A stretch of 64,000 nucleotides of DNA from Mycobacterium decipiens (GTDB taxonomy: Bacteria > Actinomycetota > Actinomycetes > Mycobacteriales > Mycobacteriaceae): positions 2,170,001 through 2,234,000 of the forward strand of contig NZ_OY970459.1 in assembly GCF_963853665.1 (NCBI RefSeq). Reading direction: 5' to 3'. The notes beneath the pieces were generated by a model. The model was not told the DNA's origin. It worked only from the letters and a program-made list of their open reading frames with translations, and did not search any database. Shown piece by piece: positions 8,771 to 19,313 of this stretch (position 1 is the stretch's first letter; each line of letters opens with the position of its first letter). A program made the position numbers and the translations under genes.

Positions 8771-8940
8771 TCATTGATCGGGTGCTGAGCTGATCCGTGC
8801 GGCCAGTCTGGCTATGGTGCGCTTGGAGCAGCGCCCGGATCGGGACTTCGACATTGAGTCCGAGTCGGATCCGCACCATGAGCTGGGCGGCTGAAAGCGA
8901 TTTCCGCCCAAGGTGAGCATTCTCGTCTCGCCCATCAAGT
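8771..8940 (-). pseudogene. Relic of an NRPS C-terminal carrier domain
   Basis: On the minus strand one frame reads DENAHLGRKSLSAAQL then MVRIRLGLNVEVPIRALLQA, which is the end of a peptidyl-carrier domain (compare D-x-F-F-x-L-G-G-x-S-L, then a helix ending ALFEA). The Ser that would carry phosphopantetheine survives, but the two glycines before it do not. After a frameshift near 8818 a second frame gives IARLAARISSAPDQ and a TGA at 8771, the usual end of a carrier domain and apparently the native C-terminus of a peptide synthetase. Nothing else of the synthetase is recognisable. This indicates a deleted NRPS gene upstream of the PPE gene. Confidence 0.65.
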
Positions 8941-9045
8941 TTGTCGTTGACGGTTACAGGTCGGCGCATGTTGGCTGGCGCGTGGCTACGGTGGCGCTGA
9001 CAAAGCACGCGCCGATCGCGGATAACTGCTCTGCGGCAGGCGAAT

Positions 9046-10032
9046 TCAGTCGTCAGGTGGGCCGTCAACGTTCGCGCCACCAACGCGGCTGGTACGCGCC
9101 ATCCCGTCGCGCATCGACGCCCATAGCGCCGCGGTAGCCGCCGTACACGCCGCGGCGCCGGCGACGTGAATGGCGACCAGGGCGGCGGGCACGCCGGTGA
9201 AGTATTGCGTGGTGCCGACGGCGGCTTGGGCGAAAACCAGCGCGAGCAACACGGCGAGTCGAACCAGAATCGCCCGGGCGGCGCCGACGGCAAGAAGTCC
9301 GAAGCCCAACCCGACCAAAAGCGCGAGATAGGCGATCAGCAGCGAGGAATGCATGTGCACCAGGGTGGTGACCTCGACTTTCAGCCGTGGCACTGTGCGG
9401 CTGGCGCTCCGGTCACCCGCATGCGGGCCGGCTGCGGTTACCAGCGTGCCCGTCACCAGCACTGCTCCCAGGTTCAGCGCGCTCAATGCCGTCAGCGTCC
9501 GCAGGGGTCGGGCCACCCGCTCGCGCACCACTGAATCGTCGGGCTCACCGATCTTGACGTAGAGCAAGACCGCCAGCCACACCATCGTCATGGATGCCAG
9601 CAGGTGGATGGCTACCGTCCACCACAGCAGCCCGGTGAGCACGGTGATGCCACCGATCACTGCCTGCACCACCGTCGATGCGGGCATCAGCCACGCATAG
9701 ACCAGGACCTCGGCACGTCGGCGCGCCCGGGTGACAGCCAGTACGGCCAGCGCCGCGGTGATGATCACCGCCAAGGTGATCATCCGGTTGCCGAACTCCA
9801 CGGCCTGATGGATTCGCGGCACCTCGGCGACTGCGACCGGGGTGAAGCTGCCCGGAAAGCACTGCGGCCAGGTCGGGCAACCCAATCCCGATGCGGTGAC
9901 GCGGACGATCGCGCCGGTGACGGCGATACCACCCTGGGTGAGGATGACGGCCGCGGCAAGGATCCGCTGGATACGCAGACTGGGGTCGGGGAGCAGGTCC
10001 ACCAACCGCAACAGCGCTCGTCCAACGGGCAT
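9046..10032 (-). CDS. ctaA: Heme A synthase (CtaA/Cox15 family)
   Basis: A polytopic protein of about 328 residues with eight hydrophobic segments in two similar halves. It oxidises the C8 methyl of heme O to formyl, yielding heme A. The actinobacterial signature VTASGLGCPTWPQCFPGSF with its cysteine pair lies in the first periplasmic loop, and the heme-ligand histidines occur in PRIHQAVEFGNRM, in VAIHLLASM, in HMHSSLLIAY and in VAIHVAGAA. Older maps label the orthologue (Rv1456c) an antibiotic-transport membrane protein, but the motifs are those of CtaA. ATG at 10032 is six bases after TACGAT on the minus strand, suggesting leaderless transcription; a GTG at 10050 is the alternative start. 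Confidence 0.93.
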   Translation of the reverse strand: MPVGRALLRLVDLLPDPSLRIQRILAAAVILTQGGIAVTGAIVRVTASGLGCPTWPQCFPGSFTPVAVAEVPRIHQAVEFGNRMITLAVIITAALAVLAVTRARRRAEVLVYAWLMPASTVVQAVIGGITVLTGLLWWTVAIHLLASMTMVWLAVLLYVKIGEPDDSVVRERVARPLRTLTALSALNLGAVLVTGTLVTAAGPHAGDRSASRTVPRLKVEVTTLVHMHSSLLIAYLALLVGLGFGLLAVGAARAILVRLAVLLALVFAQAAVGTTQYFTGVPAALVAIHVAGAAACTAATAALWASMRDGMARTSRVGGANVDGPPDD

Positions 10033-10055
10033 CGCCCGATCGTAAGGCACCGAAA

Positions 10056-10070
10056 ACTACACGTTGTAGT
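10056..10070. promoter_or_regulatory. Inverted repeat ACTACA-N3-TGTAGT upstream of ctaA
   Basis: ACTACACGTTGTAGT is a perfect six-base inverted repeat with a three-base centre. It lies 24 bases upstream of the ctaA ATG, in the -35 zone of the proposed promoter (TACGAT). The surrounding 10071-10152 holds no gene. A MarR/TetR-type repressor site is plausible; the binding protein is unknown. Confidence 0.5.
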
Positions 10071-10152
10071 ACGGTCGCCCGCACTGAAACTGCACCCACG
10101 CACAGATGGCGTGTCTTGTGCTTGATGCGCTGTCGGGGTGCTCGGCGGCCGG

Positions 10153-10938
10153 TTAGGTGAACCGGAACCAGCGCAGCGCCGCCAGCGCGGCCAGCGCTCC
10201 CCAGGCTGCCAGGACGACGACCCCGAACCAGTCCACCGACAAGGTCATGGCCTGTGACAGCGCCTCGGTGAGCGCGCCCGACGGGGTGATCCGCGCTGCC
10301 CACCGGACGACCGTCGGGATCACGTCGGTTTCCAGCGTCAGCGCGCCGAATCCGGCGAACACGAACCACATCAGGTTGGCGACCGCCAGGACGATCTCGG
10401 CCCGCAAGGTGCCCCCAAGTAACAAACCCAGGGCCGCAAAACCCGCGGTGCCCAGCGCGATAATCCCCGCACCCAACGTCAGGGCGGCCAGCGTTGGTCG
10501 CCAGCCGAGTGCAAAGCCGATGGCGCCCAACATGATTGCCTGTAAGAACACCACGGCGACCACTGCAAGCGACTTGCCGGCGATGATTCCCCAAACGGGC
10601 AGTGGGGTAGCCCCGAGTCTTTTGAGTGCGCCGTAGCGGCGATCGAACGCTACCGCGATGGCCTGCCCGGTGAATGCGGTGGAGATCACCGCGAGCGCCA
10701 TGATGACCGGGACGAAGGTGGCGGCTCGGTTGTGGCCGAACGAACCCAGCGGTAGCAGTGTCATCCCGATCAGCAAGGTTATCGGGATGAACATGGTCAA
10801 TAGCAGTTGTTCGCCGTTGCGTAACAGCAGCTTCAATTCCAGGCTGAACTGTGCCGAAAGCATCCGGTGGACGGCACTTGGGCGTGGGTCCGGGCTAAAG
10901 GTGCCGGTGGGGAAGAGGGGCCCGTTGGTTTGTGTCAT
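10153..10938 (-). CDS. ABC exporter permease (ABC-2 type), Rv1457c homologue
   Basis: A 261-residue permease with six predicted membrane segments and an N-terminal cytoplasmic arm, of the DrrB/ABC-2 type. The region MLGAIGFALGWRPTLAALTLG and the GTAGFAALGLLLGGTLRAE segment near the middle are typical of drug-exporter permeases. The ATG at 10938 overlaps the stop of the ATPase gene (ATGA), so the two are translationally coupled, and the Rv1459c-Rv1458c-Rv1457c order forms one unit. The substrate is not evident; proximity to mptB could suggest an envelope precursor, but that is only context. Confidence 0.92.
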   Translation of the reverse strand: MTQTNGPLFPTGTFSPDPRPSAVHRMLSAQFSLELKLLLRNGEQLLLTMFIPITLLIGMTLLPLGSFGHNRAATFVPVIMALAVISTAFTGQAIAVAFDRRYGALKRLGATPLPVWGIIAGKSLAVVAVVFLQAIMLGAIGFALGWRPTLAALTLGAGIIALGTAGFAALGLLLGGTLRAEIVLAVANLMWFVFAGFGALTLETDVIPTVVRWAARITPSGALTEALSQAMTLSVDWFGVVVLAAWGALAALAALRWFRFT

Positions 10939-11885
10939 TGCCGCAACTTCCTGCCGGTGAGATCGAGGAACACATCCTCGAGGCTGCGTTGCTCGACGCG
11001 CATGTCGGTGGCTAGCACGTTGATTTGCGCGCACCACGCGGTGACCGTTGCCAGCACCTGCGGGTCAACCGGGCCTTCGACCAGGTACTCGCCCGGGGCC
11101 ACCTCGGTGGTCTGGTACTCCTCGGGCAGCGCGCAGGCCAACAGGGACAGGTCGAGGCGCGGCGGCGCGGTGAACCGCAACTGGTCTTTGGCGCCGCTGC
11201 GCATCAGTTCCGCAGGCGTCCCCGCGGCCACCGTCACTCCGTGGTCGATGATCACCAACCGATCGGCGAGCTCTTCGGCCTCCTTGAGTTGATGCGTGGT
11301 CAGCACGACGGTCACGCCATCGCGGCGCAGCGCGTCGATCAGCTCCCACACCAGCAGCCGGGCATGGGCATCCATACCCGCGGTCGGTTCGTCGAGAAAC
11401 ACCAGCTCGGGACGCCCGACCAGCGCGCAGGCCAGCGCAAGCCGTTGCTGCTGCCCGCCGGAGAGCCGTCGATAAGTAGTGCGGGCGGCGTCGGTGAGAC
11501 CCAAGGTCTCCAGCAGCCATTGCGGGTCCAGCGGGTCGGCGGCGTAGGAGGCGACCAGGTCCAGCATTTCGCCCGCGCGTGCGGCCGGGTAGCCGCCGCC
11601 ACCTTGCAGCATCACGCCGATGCGTGCGCGCAGGCGTGCGTTATCGGTGACTGGGTCCAGTCCGAGCACCTCGATCGTGCCGGCGTCTGGGCGGACGAAG
11701 CCCTCGCACATCTCGACGGTCGTGGTCTTGCCCGCGCCGTTGGGGCCCAGCAGCGCCAGCACTTCGGCGGCATGCACGTCGAGATCGAGGTTGGAAACGG
11801 CAGTGAGCGACCCGTATCGCTTGCATACTCCGCGTAGCCGCATCACTACGGGGTCTTTGGCGAACACTTTGGCGGCCGAGCTCAC
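10935..11885 (-). CDS. ABC exporter ATP-binding protein, Rv1458c homologue
   Basis: A 316-residue cytoplasmic ATPase partner of the adjacent ABC-2 permease. Walker A (GPNGAGKTT) is near residue 52, the signature LSGGQQQRLALA near 141, Walker B (LVFLDEPTAGMD) near 160 and the switch histidine in TTHQLKEAE. A C-terminal tail of about 85 residues is typical of DrrA-like subunits. GTG at 11885 overlaps the stop of mptB (GTGA), giving three coupled genes. The drug-exporter-like class is clear; the transported compound is unknown. Confidence 0.94.
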   Translation of the reverse strand: MSSAAKVFAKDPVVMRLRGVCKRYGSLTAVSNLDLDVHAAEVLALLGPNGAGKTTTVEMCEGFVRPDAGTIEVLGLDPVTDNARLRARIGVMLQGGGGYPAARAGEMLDLVASYAADPLDPQWLLETLGLTDAARTTYRRLSGGQQQRLALACALVGRPELVFLDEPTAGMDAHARLLVWELIDALRRDGVTVVLTTHQLKEAEELADRLVIIDHGVTVAAGTPAELMRSGAKDQLRFTAPPRLDLSLLACALPEEYQTTEVAPGEYLVEGPVDPQVLATVTAWCAQINVLATDMRVEQRSLEDVFLDLTGRKLRQ

Positions 11886-13618
11886 GTGGAGTCAGCGTAG
11901 GCGTCGGGCGCCGCCTTGCGACTGGGGGTGGCCCGCCGGGTCGCGGGACTCGGTGGGGTCTCGGGGACCGGCGCTACCTCTTTCAGTGGTTGGCCATCTT
12001 CGTCTTGGCCGTCCTCGGCGGGCAGCGGCCGCCAGGCTAACCGGGTGTACGTCAGGGCAATGAGTACCACCACGATGATGGCACTAGCCAAGGTGGCGTC
12101 CACAATCTGGAACAGCGCGAACCGGTCGCCATTGGCAGTCGGCCCGAAGATACCGACAATAAGGGTGACCGCGATTGCCGCCACCCGGAATCCCGGTCGG
12201 GTAGCCCACGCGGCCAACGGAGTGATGGCCCACAGCAGGTACCACGGTTGCACGACGGGAAACAGCAGTACGGTGATGGCCAGCGCGACGCCGAGGCCGC
12301 CGACCGGATGCAGCCGGCCGCGGAGCACGGCTAGTAACAGCCAGCAGACCATCACCATGATGATCAGTACGCCGCTGGCACGGGTCAGCGACAACACGGC
12401 GGTGGTGTGATCACCCAGGCCCAGCAGAATGCCAACTTGCCCGGTGCCCAGGGCCAGCAGTGTTGGCGGTGACATCCAGCTGCGCACCACGTTGGCGGTG
12501 CCCAGCGTGTAGATCCAGCCGAATCCGAGCCCACTTGCCCAGCCGACGATGGCCATCACCGCCAGTGTCAAACCCGTCATCGCGGCACCGGCGAGCAGCA
12601 GCGCTCGTAGGGTACCGCCCCAGCGGTATGCCAGCGCCGTCGTGACGAAGCCCATCGCCAGCAGCGAGGGGAGTTTCACCTGCGACGACAGCGTGATCAG
12701 GATCGAACCCGCCGCCAGCATGCCCAGCGGTTCCCAGCTCGCGTGGGGTCGCCAGGATGTGGGCAGCAGTCGCGGGGCGTTCGCCAAATCAAGGCCACGC
12801 AGCGCGAATTCGACGCCTGTCAGCATCAGTCCGAGCATGACTGCTTCGTTGTGGATGCCGGCGACCAGATGCATGATCAGCAGCGGATTGGCCGCGCCTA
12901 GCCATAGTGCGCTGACCTCGGCGACGCCGCAGCGCTGAGCCAGCCTTGGGGTGGCCCACACGATCAGGGCTACCCCGATCAATACCACAAGCCGGTGGCA
13001 GAGCACGGCAGCGACGATGTTCTCGCCGGTCAGGGATGAGATTCCGCGCCCGATCCACAAGAACAGCGGACCGTAAGGCGCCGGTGTTTCCCGCCACAGG
13101 CTCGGAACCGACAGCGTGAACACGTGGCCCAGACCCAACCCGGACGCCGGACCCACCGTGTACGGGTCGAGCCCCTCTCGTGAGATCTGGCTCTGAGCCA
13201 GGTAAGAGTACACATCCTTGCTGTACATCGGTGGTGCGATTAACAGCGGCAGTATCCACAGCAGCAGGGTGCGGTCCAGCTCGCCGCGCGACATCCGTCT
13301 CTTGCCCAGCGCGAACCGGCCGAGCATCAACCAGGCCAGCGCCATCATGACCGCCCCGGTCGTGGTCATCGTCAGGGACACCGTCTGGATTCGCGACGGC
13401 AGATTGAGCAGCCGCACCCCGAAGGTGGGGTCTTGGACGACGGGTCTGGCCCCGGCACCCAGGGCGCCGATGGCCATCAGGACCGTGCCGGTGGCCCCGA
13501 ACAGGCGGGTGCGCTGAAGTGCGGTGAGTTCGGTAACGTTCAGCGGCGAACCCACCGCCTGCTCGTCGCCGTGCAAGCTGGCGATCGAGGAGCTCAGCGT
13601 GTGGTGGCGGGCTGCCAT
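11882..13618 (-). CDS. mptB: Alpha-(1->6)-mannosyltransferase MptB
   Basis: A 578-residue GT-C-fold membrane glycosyltransferase with about 13 hydrophobic segments, orthologous to Rv1459c, which builds the proximal alpha-1,6-mannan core of lipomannan/lipoarabinomannan from polyprenyl-phosphomannose on the outer face of the membrane. The first extracytoplasmic loop has the acidic motif MYSKDVYSYLAQ expected of GT-C catalytic loops, followed by DPYTVGP and TPAPYGPLF. The C-terminal 50 residues are a charged, proline-rich cytoplasmic tail. It heads a three-gene unit with an ABC exporter and diverges from sufR across a 62-bp tandem repeat. Confidence 0.94.
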   Translation of the reverse strand: MAARHHTLSSSIASLHGDEQAVGSPLNVTELTALQRTRLFGATGTVLMAIGALGAGARPVVQDPTFGVRLLNLPSRIQTVSLTMTTTGAVMMALAWLMLGRFALGKRRMSRGELDRTLLLWILPLLIAPPMYSKDVYSYLAQSQISREGLDPYTVGPASGLGLGHVFTLSVPSLWRETPAPYGPLFLWIGRGISSLTGENIVAAVLCHRLVVLIGVALIVWATPRLAQRCGVAEVSALWLGAANPLLIMHLVAGIHNEAVMLGLMLTGVEFALRGLDLANAPRLLPTSWRPHASWEPLGMLAAGSILITLSSQVKLPSLLAMGFVTTALAYRWGGTLRALLLAGAAMTGLTLAVMAIVGWASGLGFGWIYTLGTANVVRSWMSPPTLLALGTGQVGILLGLGDHTTAVLSLTRASGVLIIMVMVCWLLLAVLRGRLHPVGGLGVALAITVLLFPVVQPWYLLWAITPLAAWATRPGFRVAAIAVTLIVGIFGPTANGDRFALFQIVDATLASAIIVVVLIALTYTRLAWRPLPAEDGQDEDGQPLKEVAPVPETPPSPATRRATPSRKAAPDAYADST

Positions 13619-13632
13619 CAGAGCAGCCTAGC

Positions 13633-13778
13633 CCCGGCGACGAGGCGGGCCGCGGGACGCGGCCCGCCCGAGGAGCGGGGCGGTCGGGTTCGGTCCCGGC
13701 GACGAGGCGGGCCGCGGGACGCGGCCCGCCCGAGGAGCGGGGCGGTCGGGTTCGGTCCCGGCGACGAGGCGGGCCGCG
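13633..13778. repeat. 62-bp tandem repeat with strong internal hairpins (2.35 copies)
   Basis: Two exact 62-base copies begin at 13633 and 13695, and a third begins at 13757 but breaks off after 22 bases. Each full copy contains GCGGGCCGCG and its reverse complement CGCGGCCCGC separated by three bases, so every copy can fold into a ten-pair GC hairpin. The array lies between the divergent mptB and sufR genes, about 80 bases before the sufR start. It is VNTR-like: copy number should vary between strains and could affect either promoter. Copy boundaries are seen directly; functional effects are inferred. Confidence 0.9.
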
Positions 13779-13845
13779 TGGCAGAGTGTGACCAGCGCAA
13801 CCCTGCACAGAGGGCACCCTTGCTAGACCGATTCCCGGAATTGCG

Positions 13846-13862
13846 TCACACTGGTGTTGTGA
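13846..13862. promoter_or_regulatory. Candidate SufR operator over the sufR start
   Basis: TCACACTGGTGTTGTGA is an inverted repeat (TCACA-N7-TGTGA) covering the proposed -10 (CACACT, 13847-13852) and the GTG start at 13859. It fits ACACT-N5-TGTGA, the SufR-binding palindrome I recall being described in M. tuberculosis. A repressor bound here would block transcription of the whole suf operon, consistent with autoregulation by an Fe-S-sensing SufR. Confidence 0.75.
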
Positions 13863-14620
13863 AAATCCCGTCCGAGCTGGGTTCCCGCCCTGCGGTCGCA
13901 GCGGGCCCGGCAGCCGCAGCTGCCGGGTCGGATGGTCACACCCGGCGCGCCATCGTGCGGCTGCTGTTGGAGTCGGGATCGATCACCGCCGGCGAGATTG
14001 GCGATCGGCTGGGCATATCGGCCGCCGGCGTGCGGCGGCATCTCGATGCGCTGAACGAAGCGGGCGACGCCGAATCCGTGGCGGCTGCGACATGGCAGCA
14101 GGTGGGACGCGGGCGGCCGGCAAAGCGGTACCGGTTGACCGCGGCTGGCCGGGCCAAGCTCGACCATTCCTACGACGACTTGGCATCGGCAGCCATGCGG
14201 CAGCTGCGAGAAATCGGCGGTGAGGATGCGGTGCGCACGTTTGCCCGGCGGCGTATCGATTCGATCTTGGCCGGCGTCGAGGCGGCCGACAGTGCCGACG
14301 ATGCGGCGCTCGAGGCGGCCGCCGAACGGATCGCCAGTGCGCTCACGCAAGCGGGCTACGTCGCCACCACTACCCGGGTCGGCGGACCGATCCACGGTGT
14401 GCAAATCTGCCAGCATCATTGCCCGGTATCCCATGTCGCCGAGGAATTCCCAGAGTTGTGCGAGACCGAGCAGCAGGCCATGGCCGCGGTGCTGGGCACC
14501 CACGTCCAGCGGTTGGCGACCATCGTCAACGGAGATTGCGCCTGTACCACCCACGTACCCCTTTCTCCGGCGCCCAGCCCGCGTCCACCCACCACGAGCA
14601 CCAAAGGAGCGTCTCGATGA
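13859..14620 (+). CDS. sufR: Iron-sulfur-sensing repressor SufR
   Basis: A 253-residue regulator at the head of the SUF operon. Residues about 25-90 form a winged helix-turn-helix ([20 protein letters not shown]) followed by the wing sequence [13 protein letters not shown]. The C-terminal half has the cluster-binding cysteines in [19 protein letters not shown] and a fourth in GDCACTTH. Holo-SufR represses suf; loss of its cluster derepresses it. GTG at 13859 is six bases after CACACT, so the message is probably leaderless and the operator overlaps the start. The stop overlaps the sufB ATG (ATGA), so repressor and first assembly gene are translationally coupled. Confidence 0.95.
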   Translation: MKIPSELGSRPAVAAGPAAAAAGSDGHTRRAIVRLLLESGSITAGEIGDRLGISAAGVRRHLDALNEAGDAESVAAATWQQVGRGRPAKRYRLTAAGRAKLDHSYDDLASAAMRQLREIGGEDAVRTFARRRIDSILAGVEAADSADDAALEAAAERIASALTQAGYVATTTRVGGPIHGVQICQHHCPVSHVAEEFPELCETEQQAMAAVLGTHVQRLATIVNGDCACTTHVPLSPAPSPRPPTTSTKGASR

Positions 14621-16062
14621 CACTCACGCCAGAAGCGTCCAAGACCGTCGAATCTTTGACCCAGGAAGAAGCGATCGCTTCGCTGGGCAGGTACGGCTAC
14701 GGTTGGGCGGACTCCGACACCGCAGGCGCCAGCGCGCAGCGCGGGCTCTCCGAGGCGGTGGTGCGCGACATCTCCGCGAAAAAGAATGAGCCCGAGTGGA
14801 TGCTGCAATCTCGGCTGAAAGCGCTGCGCATCTTCGAGCGCAAGCCGATGCCGCGCTGGGGGTCCAACCTCGAGGGCATCGACTTCGACAACATCAAGTA
14901 CTTCGTGCGCTCCACCGAAAAGCAGGCCACGAGCTGGGATGATTTGCCGGATGACATTAGAAATACCTACGACCGACTTGGAATTCCGGAAGCTGAAAAG
15001 CAGCGTCTGGTTGCTGGTGTAGCGGCCCAGTACGAATCCGAAGTGGTTTATCACCAGATCAGGGAGGATCTAGAGGCTCAAGGTGTCATATTCTTAGACA
15101 CTGATACTGGTTTGCGGGAACACGAGGACATATTTAAGCAATATTTCGGAACGGTAATTCCTGCTGGCGACAATAAGTTTTCTGCGTTGAATACAGCAGT
15201 TTGGAGTGGCGGCAGCTTCATATACGTTCCGCCGGGTGTGCACGTCGACATCCCGCTGCAGGCCTACTTCCGGATCAACACCGAGAACATGGGCCAGTTC
15301 GAGCGCACGCTGATCATCGTCGATGAGAACGCCTACGTTCACTATGTGGAGGGCTGCACGGCTCCCATTTACAAGTCGGACTCGCTGCATTCGGCGGTCG
15401 TGGAGATCATCGTAAAGCCGGGCGGCCGTTGCCGTTACACCACGATTCAGAACTGGTCGAACAACGTCTACAACCTGGTTACCAAGCGCGCTCGTGCCGA
15501 AGCCGGCGCCACCATGGAGTGGGTCGACGGCAACATCGGGTCCAAGGTGACCATGAAGTATCCGGCAGTCTGGATGACCGGTGAGCACGCCAAGGGCGAG
15601 GTGCTGTCGGTGGCTTTCGCCGGCGAAGACCAGCACCAGGACACCGGCGCCAAGATGCTGCACCTGGCCCCGAACACGTCGAGCAACATTGTGTCCAAGT
15701 CGGTGGCGCGCGGCGGCGGCCGCACGTCCTACCGCGGGTTGGTGCAGGTGAACAAGGGCGCACACGGGTCGCGTTCGAGTGTGAAGTGCGATGCGTTGTT
15801 GGTCGATACGGTCAGCCGCAGCGACACCTACCCATACGTCGACATCCGTGAGGACGACGTCACCATGGGCCACGAGGCCACCGTGTCGAAGGTCAGTGAG
15901 AACCAGCTGTTCTACCTGATGAGCCGCGGGCTGACCGAGGACGAGGCGATGGCGATGGTGGTGCGCGGCTTTGTCGAGCCGATCGCCAAGGAGCTGCCGA
16001 TGGAGTATGCGCTGGAACTCAACCGGCTGATCGAGCTGCAGATGGAGGGCGCGGTCGGATGA
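14617..16062 (+). CDS. sufB: Fe-S cluster assembly scaffold SufB, intein-free
   Basis: A 481-residue scaffold that, with SufC and SufD, builds Fe-S clusters in the cytosol. The beta-helix core and C-terminal helices are intact (ending near [16 protein letters not shown]). In M. tuberculosis an intein interrupts this protein before the conserved Cys of EGCTAPIY; here that Cys (codon 247, 15355-15357) lies in uninterrupted sequence, so no splicing is needed. Codons about 109-205 are strikingly AT-rich although the protein sequence stays normal. AAAGGAG precedes the ATG, which overlaps the sufR stop. SufB is expected to be essential because SUF is the main Fe-S system in mycobacteria. Confidence 0.97.
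   Translation: MTLTPEASKTVESLTQEEAIASLGRYGYGWADSDTAGASAQRGLSEAVVRDISAKKNEPEWMLQSRLKALRIFERKPMPRWGSNLEGIDFDNIKYFVRSTEKQATSWDDLPDDIRNTYDRLGIPEAEKQRLVAGVAAQYESEVVYHQIREDLEAQGVIFLDTDTGLREHEDIFKQYFGTVIPAGDNKFSALNTAVWSGGSFIYVPPGVHVDIPLQAYFRINTENMGQFERTLIIVDENAYVHYVEGCTAPIYKSDSLHSAVVEIIVKPGGRCRYTTIQNWSNNVYNLVTKRARAEAGATMEWVDGNIGSKVTMKYPAVWMTGEHAKGEVLSVAFAGEDQHQDTGAKMLHLAPNTSSNIVSKSVARGGGRTSYRGLVQVNKGAHGSRSSVKCDALLVDTVSRSDTYPYVDIREDDVTMGHEATVSKVSENQLFYLMSRGLTEDEAMAMVVRGFVEPIAKELPMEYALELNRLIELQMEGAVG
14941..15230 (+). other. Low-GC recoded segment inside sufB
   Basis: By direct count 14941-15240 is about 48% G+C (145 of 300), with 15121-15180 at 40%, inside an operon that is otherwise about 65%. Codons such as TTA, AGA, ATA, AAT, TTT and GTA cluster here and are rare on either side. 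The change is abrupt at both ends (about 14941 and 15230). The encoded residues ([17 protein letters not shown] to SFIYVPPGV) are the standard conserved SufB sequence, so this is synonymous-style replacement rather than a new domain. It ends about 125 bases before the M. tuberculosis intein insertion codon. Confidence 0.85.
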
Positions 16063-17266
16063 CCTCTGACACAACAACTGTCGAGGGATCCTCACTGACC
16101 GCGCTGAACAAGGGGGAACTGTTCGCCTCCTTCGACGTCGACGCTTTCGAGGTACCGCACGGCCGCGACGAGATTTGGCGGTTCACCCCGCTGCGGCGGT
16201 TGCGTGGCCTGCACGATGGATCCGCACCGGCCACCGGCAGTGCTCAGATCAGCGTCAGCGAGCAGCCTGGGGTGCGGGTCGAGACCGTGCGCCGCGGCGA
16301 CCCGCGGCTAGGAGGGGGCGGTGTTCCCGCTGATCGTGTTGCCGCTCAGGCATTTTCGTCGTTCAACTCCGCGACGCTGGTCAGCGTCGGCCGAGACACC
16401 CAGATCACCGAGCCGGTGAACGTCGCCATCACCGGTCCCGGCGCGGGCGCGGTTGCCTACGGGCACCTGCAGATCCGCGTCGAGGAGCTGGCCGAGGCGG
16501 TCGTAGTCGTCGACAACCGGGGCAGCGGAACCTACGCCGACAATGTCGAATTCATTGTCGACGACGCTGCCCGGCTCACGGTCGTGTGGATCACCGACTG
16601 GGCCGACGACGTGGTCCACCTCAGCGCGCACCACGCCCGGCTCGGCAAGGACGCGGTGCTGCGACACGTCACCGTCACGTTGGGCGGCGAGGTGGTGCGG
16701 ATGTCGGCCAACGTGCGTTTCTCCGGTCCCGGTGGGGATGCCGAACTGCTGGGCCTGTACTTCGCAGATGACGGCCAGCACCTCGAGTCGCGGTTGTTGG
16801 TTGACCACGCTCACCCCGACTGCAAGTCGAACGTGCTGTACAAGGGTGCGCTGCAAGGAGATCCGGCTTCGTCGTTGCCCGACGCACACACGGTCTGGGT
16901 GGGCGACGTCCTAATCCGCGCCGAGGCCACCGGTACCGACACCTTCGAGGTGAACCGCAATCTGGTGCTCACCGATGGTGCGCGTGCCGACTCGGTGCCC
17001 AACCTCGAGATTGAGACCGGTGAGATCGCCGGCGCCGGACATGCCAGCGCCACCGGCCGTTTTGACGACGAGCAATTGTTCTACCTGCGCTCCCGCGGTA
17101 TCCCGGAAGAGCTGGCCCGCCGGCTGGTGGTACGCGGCTTTTTCGGCGAGATCATCGCCAAGATCGCCGTCCCCGAGGTACGCGAGCGCCTGACCGCAGC
17201 CATCGAACACGAACTGGCCATCACGGAAACCAAAACAACGGAAAAGACGGAAAAAACAGCAGCCTC

Positions 17267-17270
<4 letters not shown>
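16059..17270 (+). CDS. sufD: Fe-S cluster assembly protein SufD
   Basis: A 403-residue SufB paralogue that forms the SufBC2D complex and is needed for iron entry or complex stability. The C-terminal beta-helix region is recognisable from [20 protein letters not shown] through [20 protein letters not shown], where the [19 protein letters not shown] motif mirrors the SufB end. The ATG at 16059 overlaps the sufB stop by four bases. The last residues are a Lys/Glu/Thr-rich tail ([12 protein letters not shown]). GC content is normal, unlike the patch in sufB. Confidence 0.95.
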
Positions 17271-19311
<2,041 letters not shown>

Positions 19312-19313
19312 AG

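Noticed and set aside
14617..16062. Inteins in sufB
   Set aside because: The sequence around EGCTAPIY is continuous and no intein-type blocks (N-terminal Cys block, C-terminal HN) are present.
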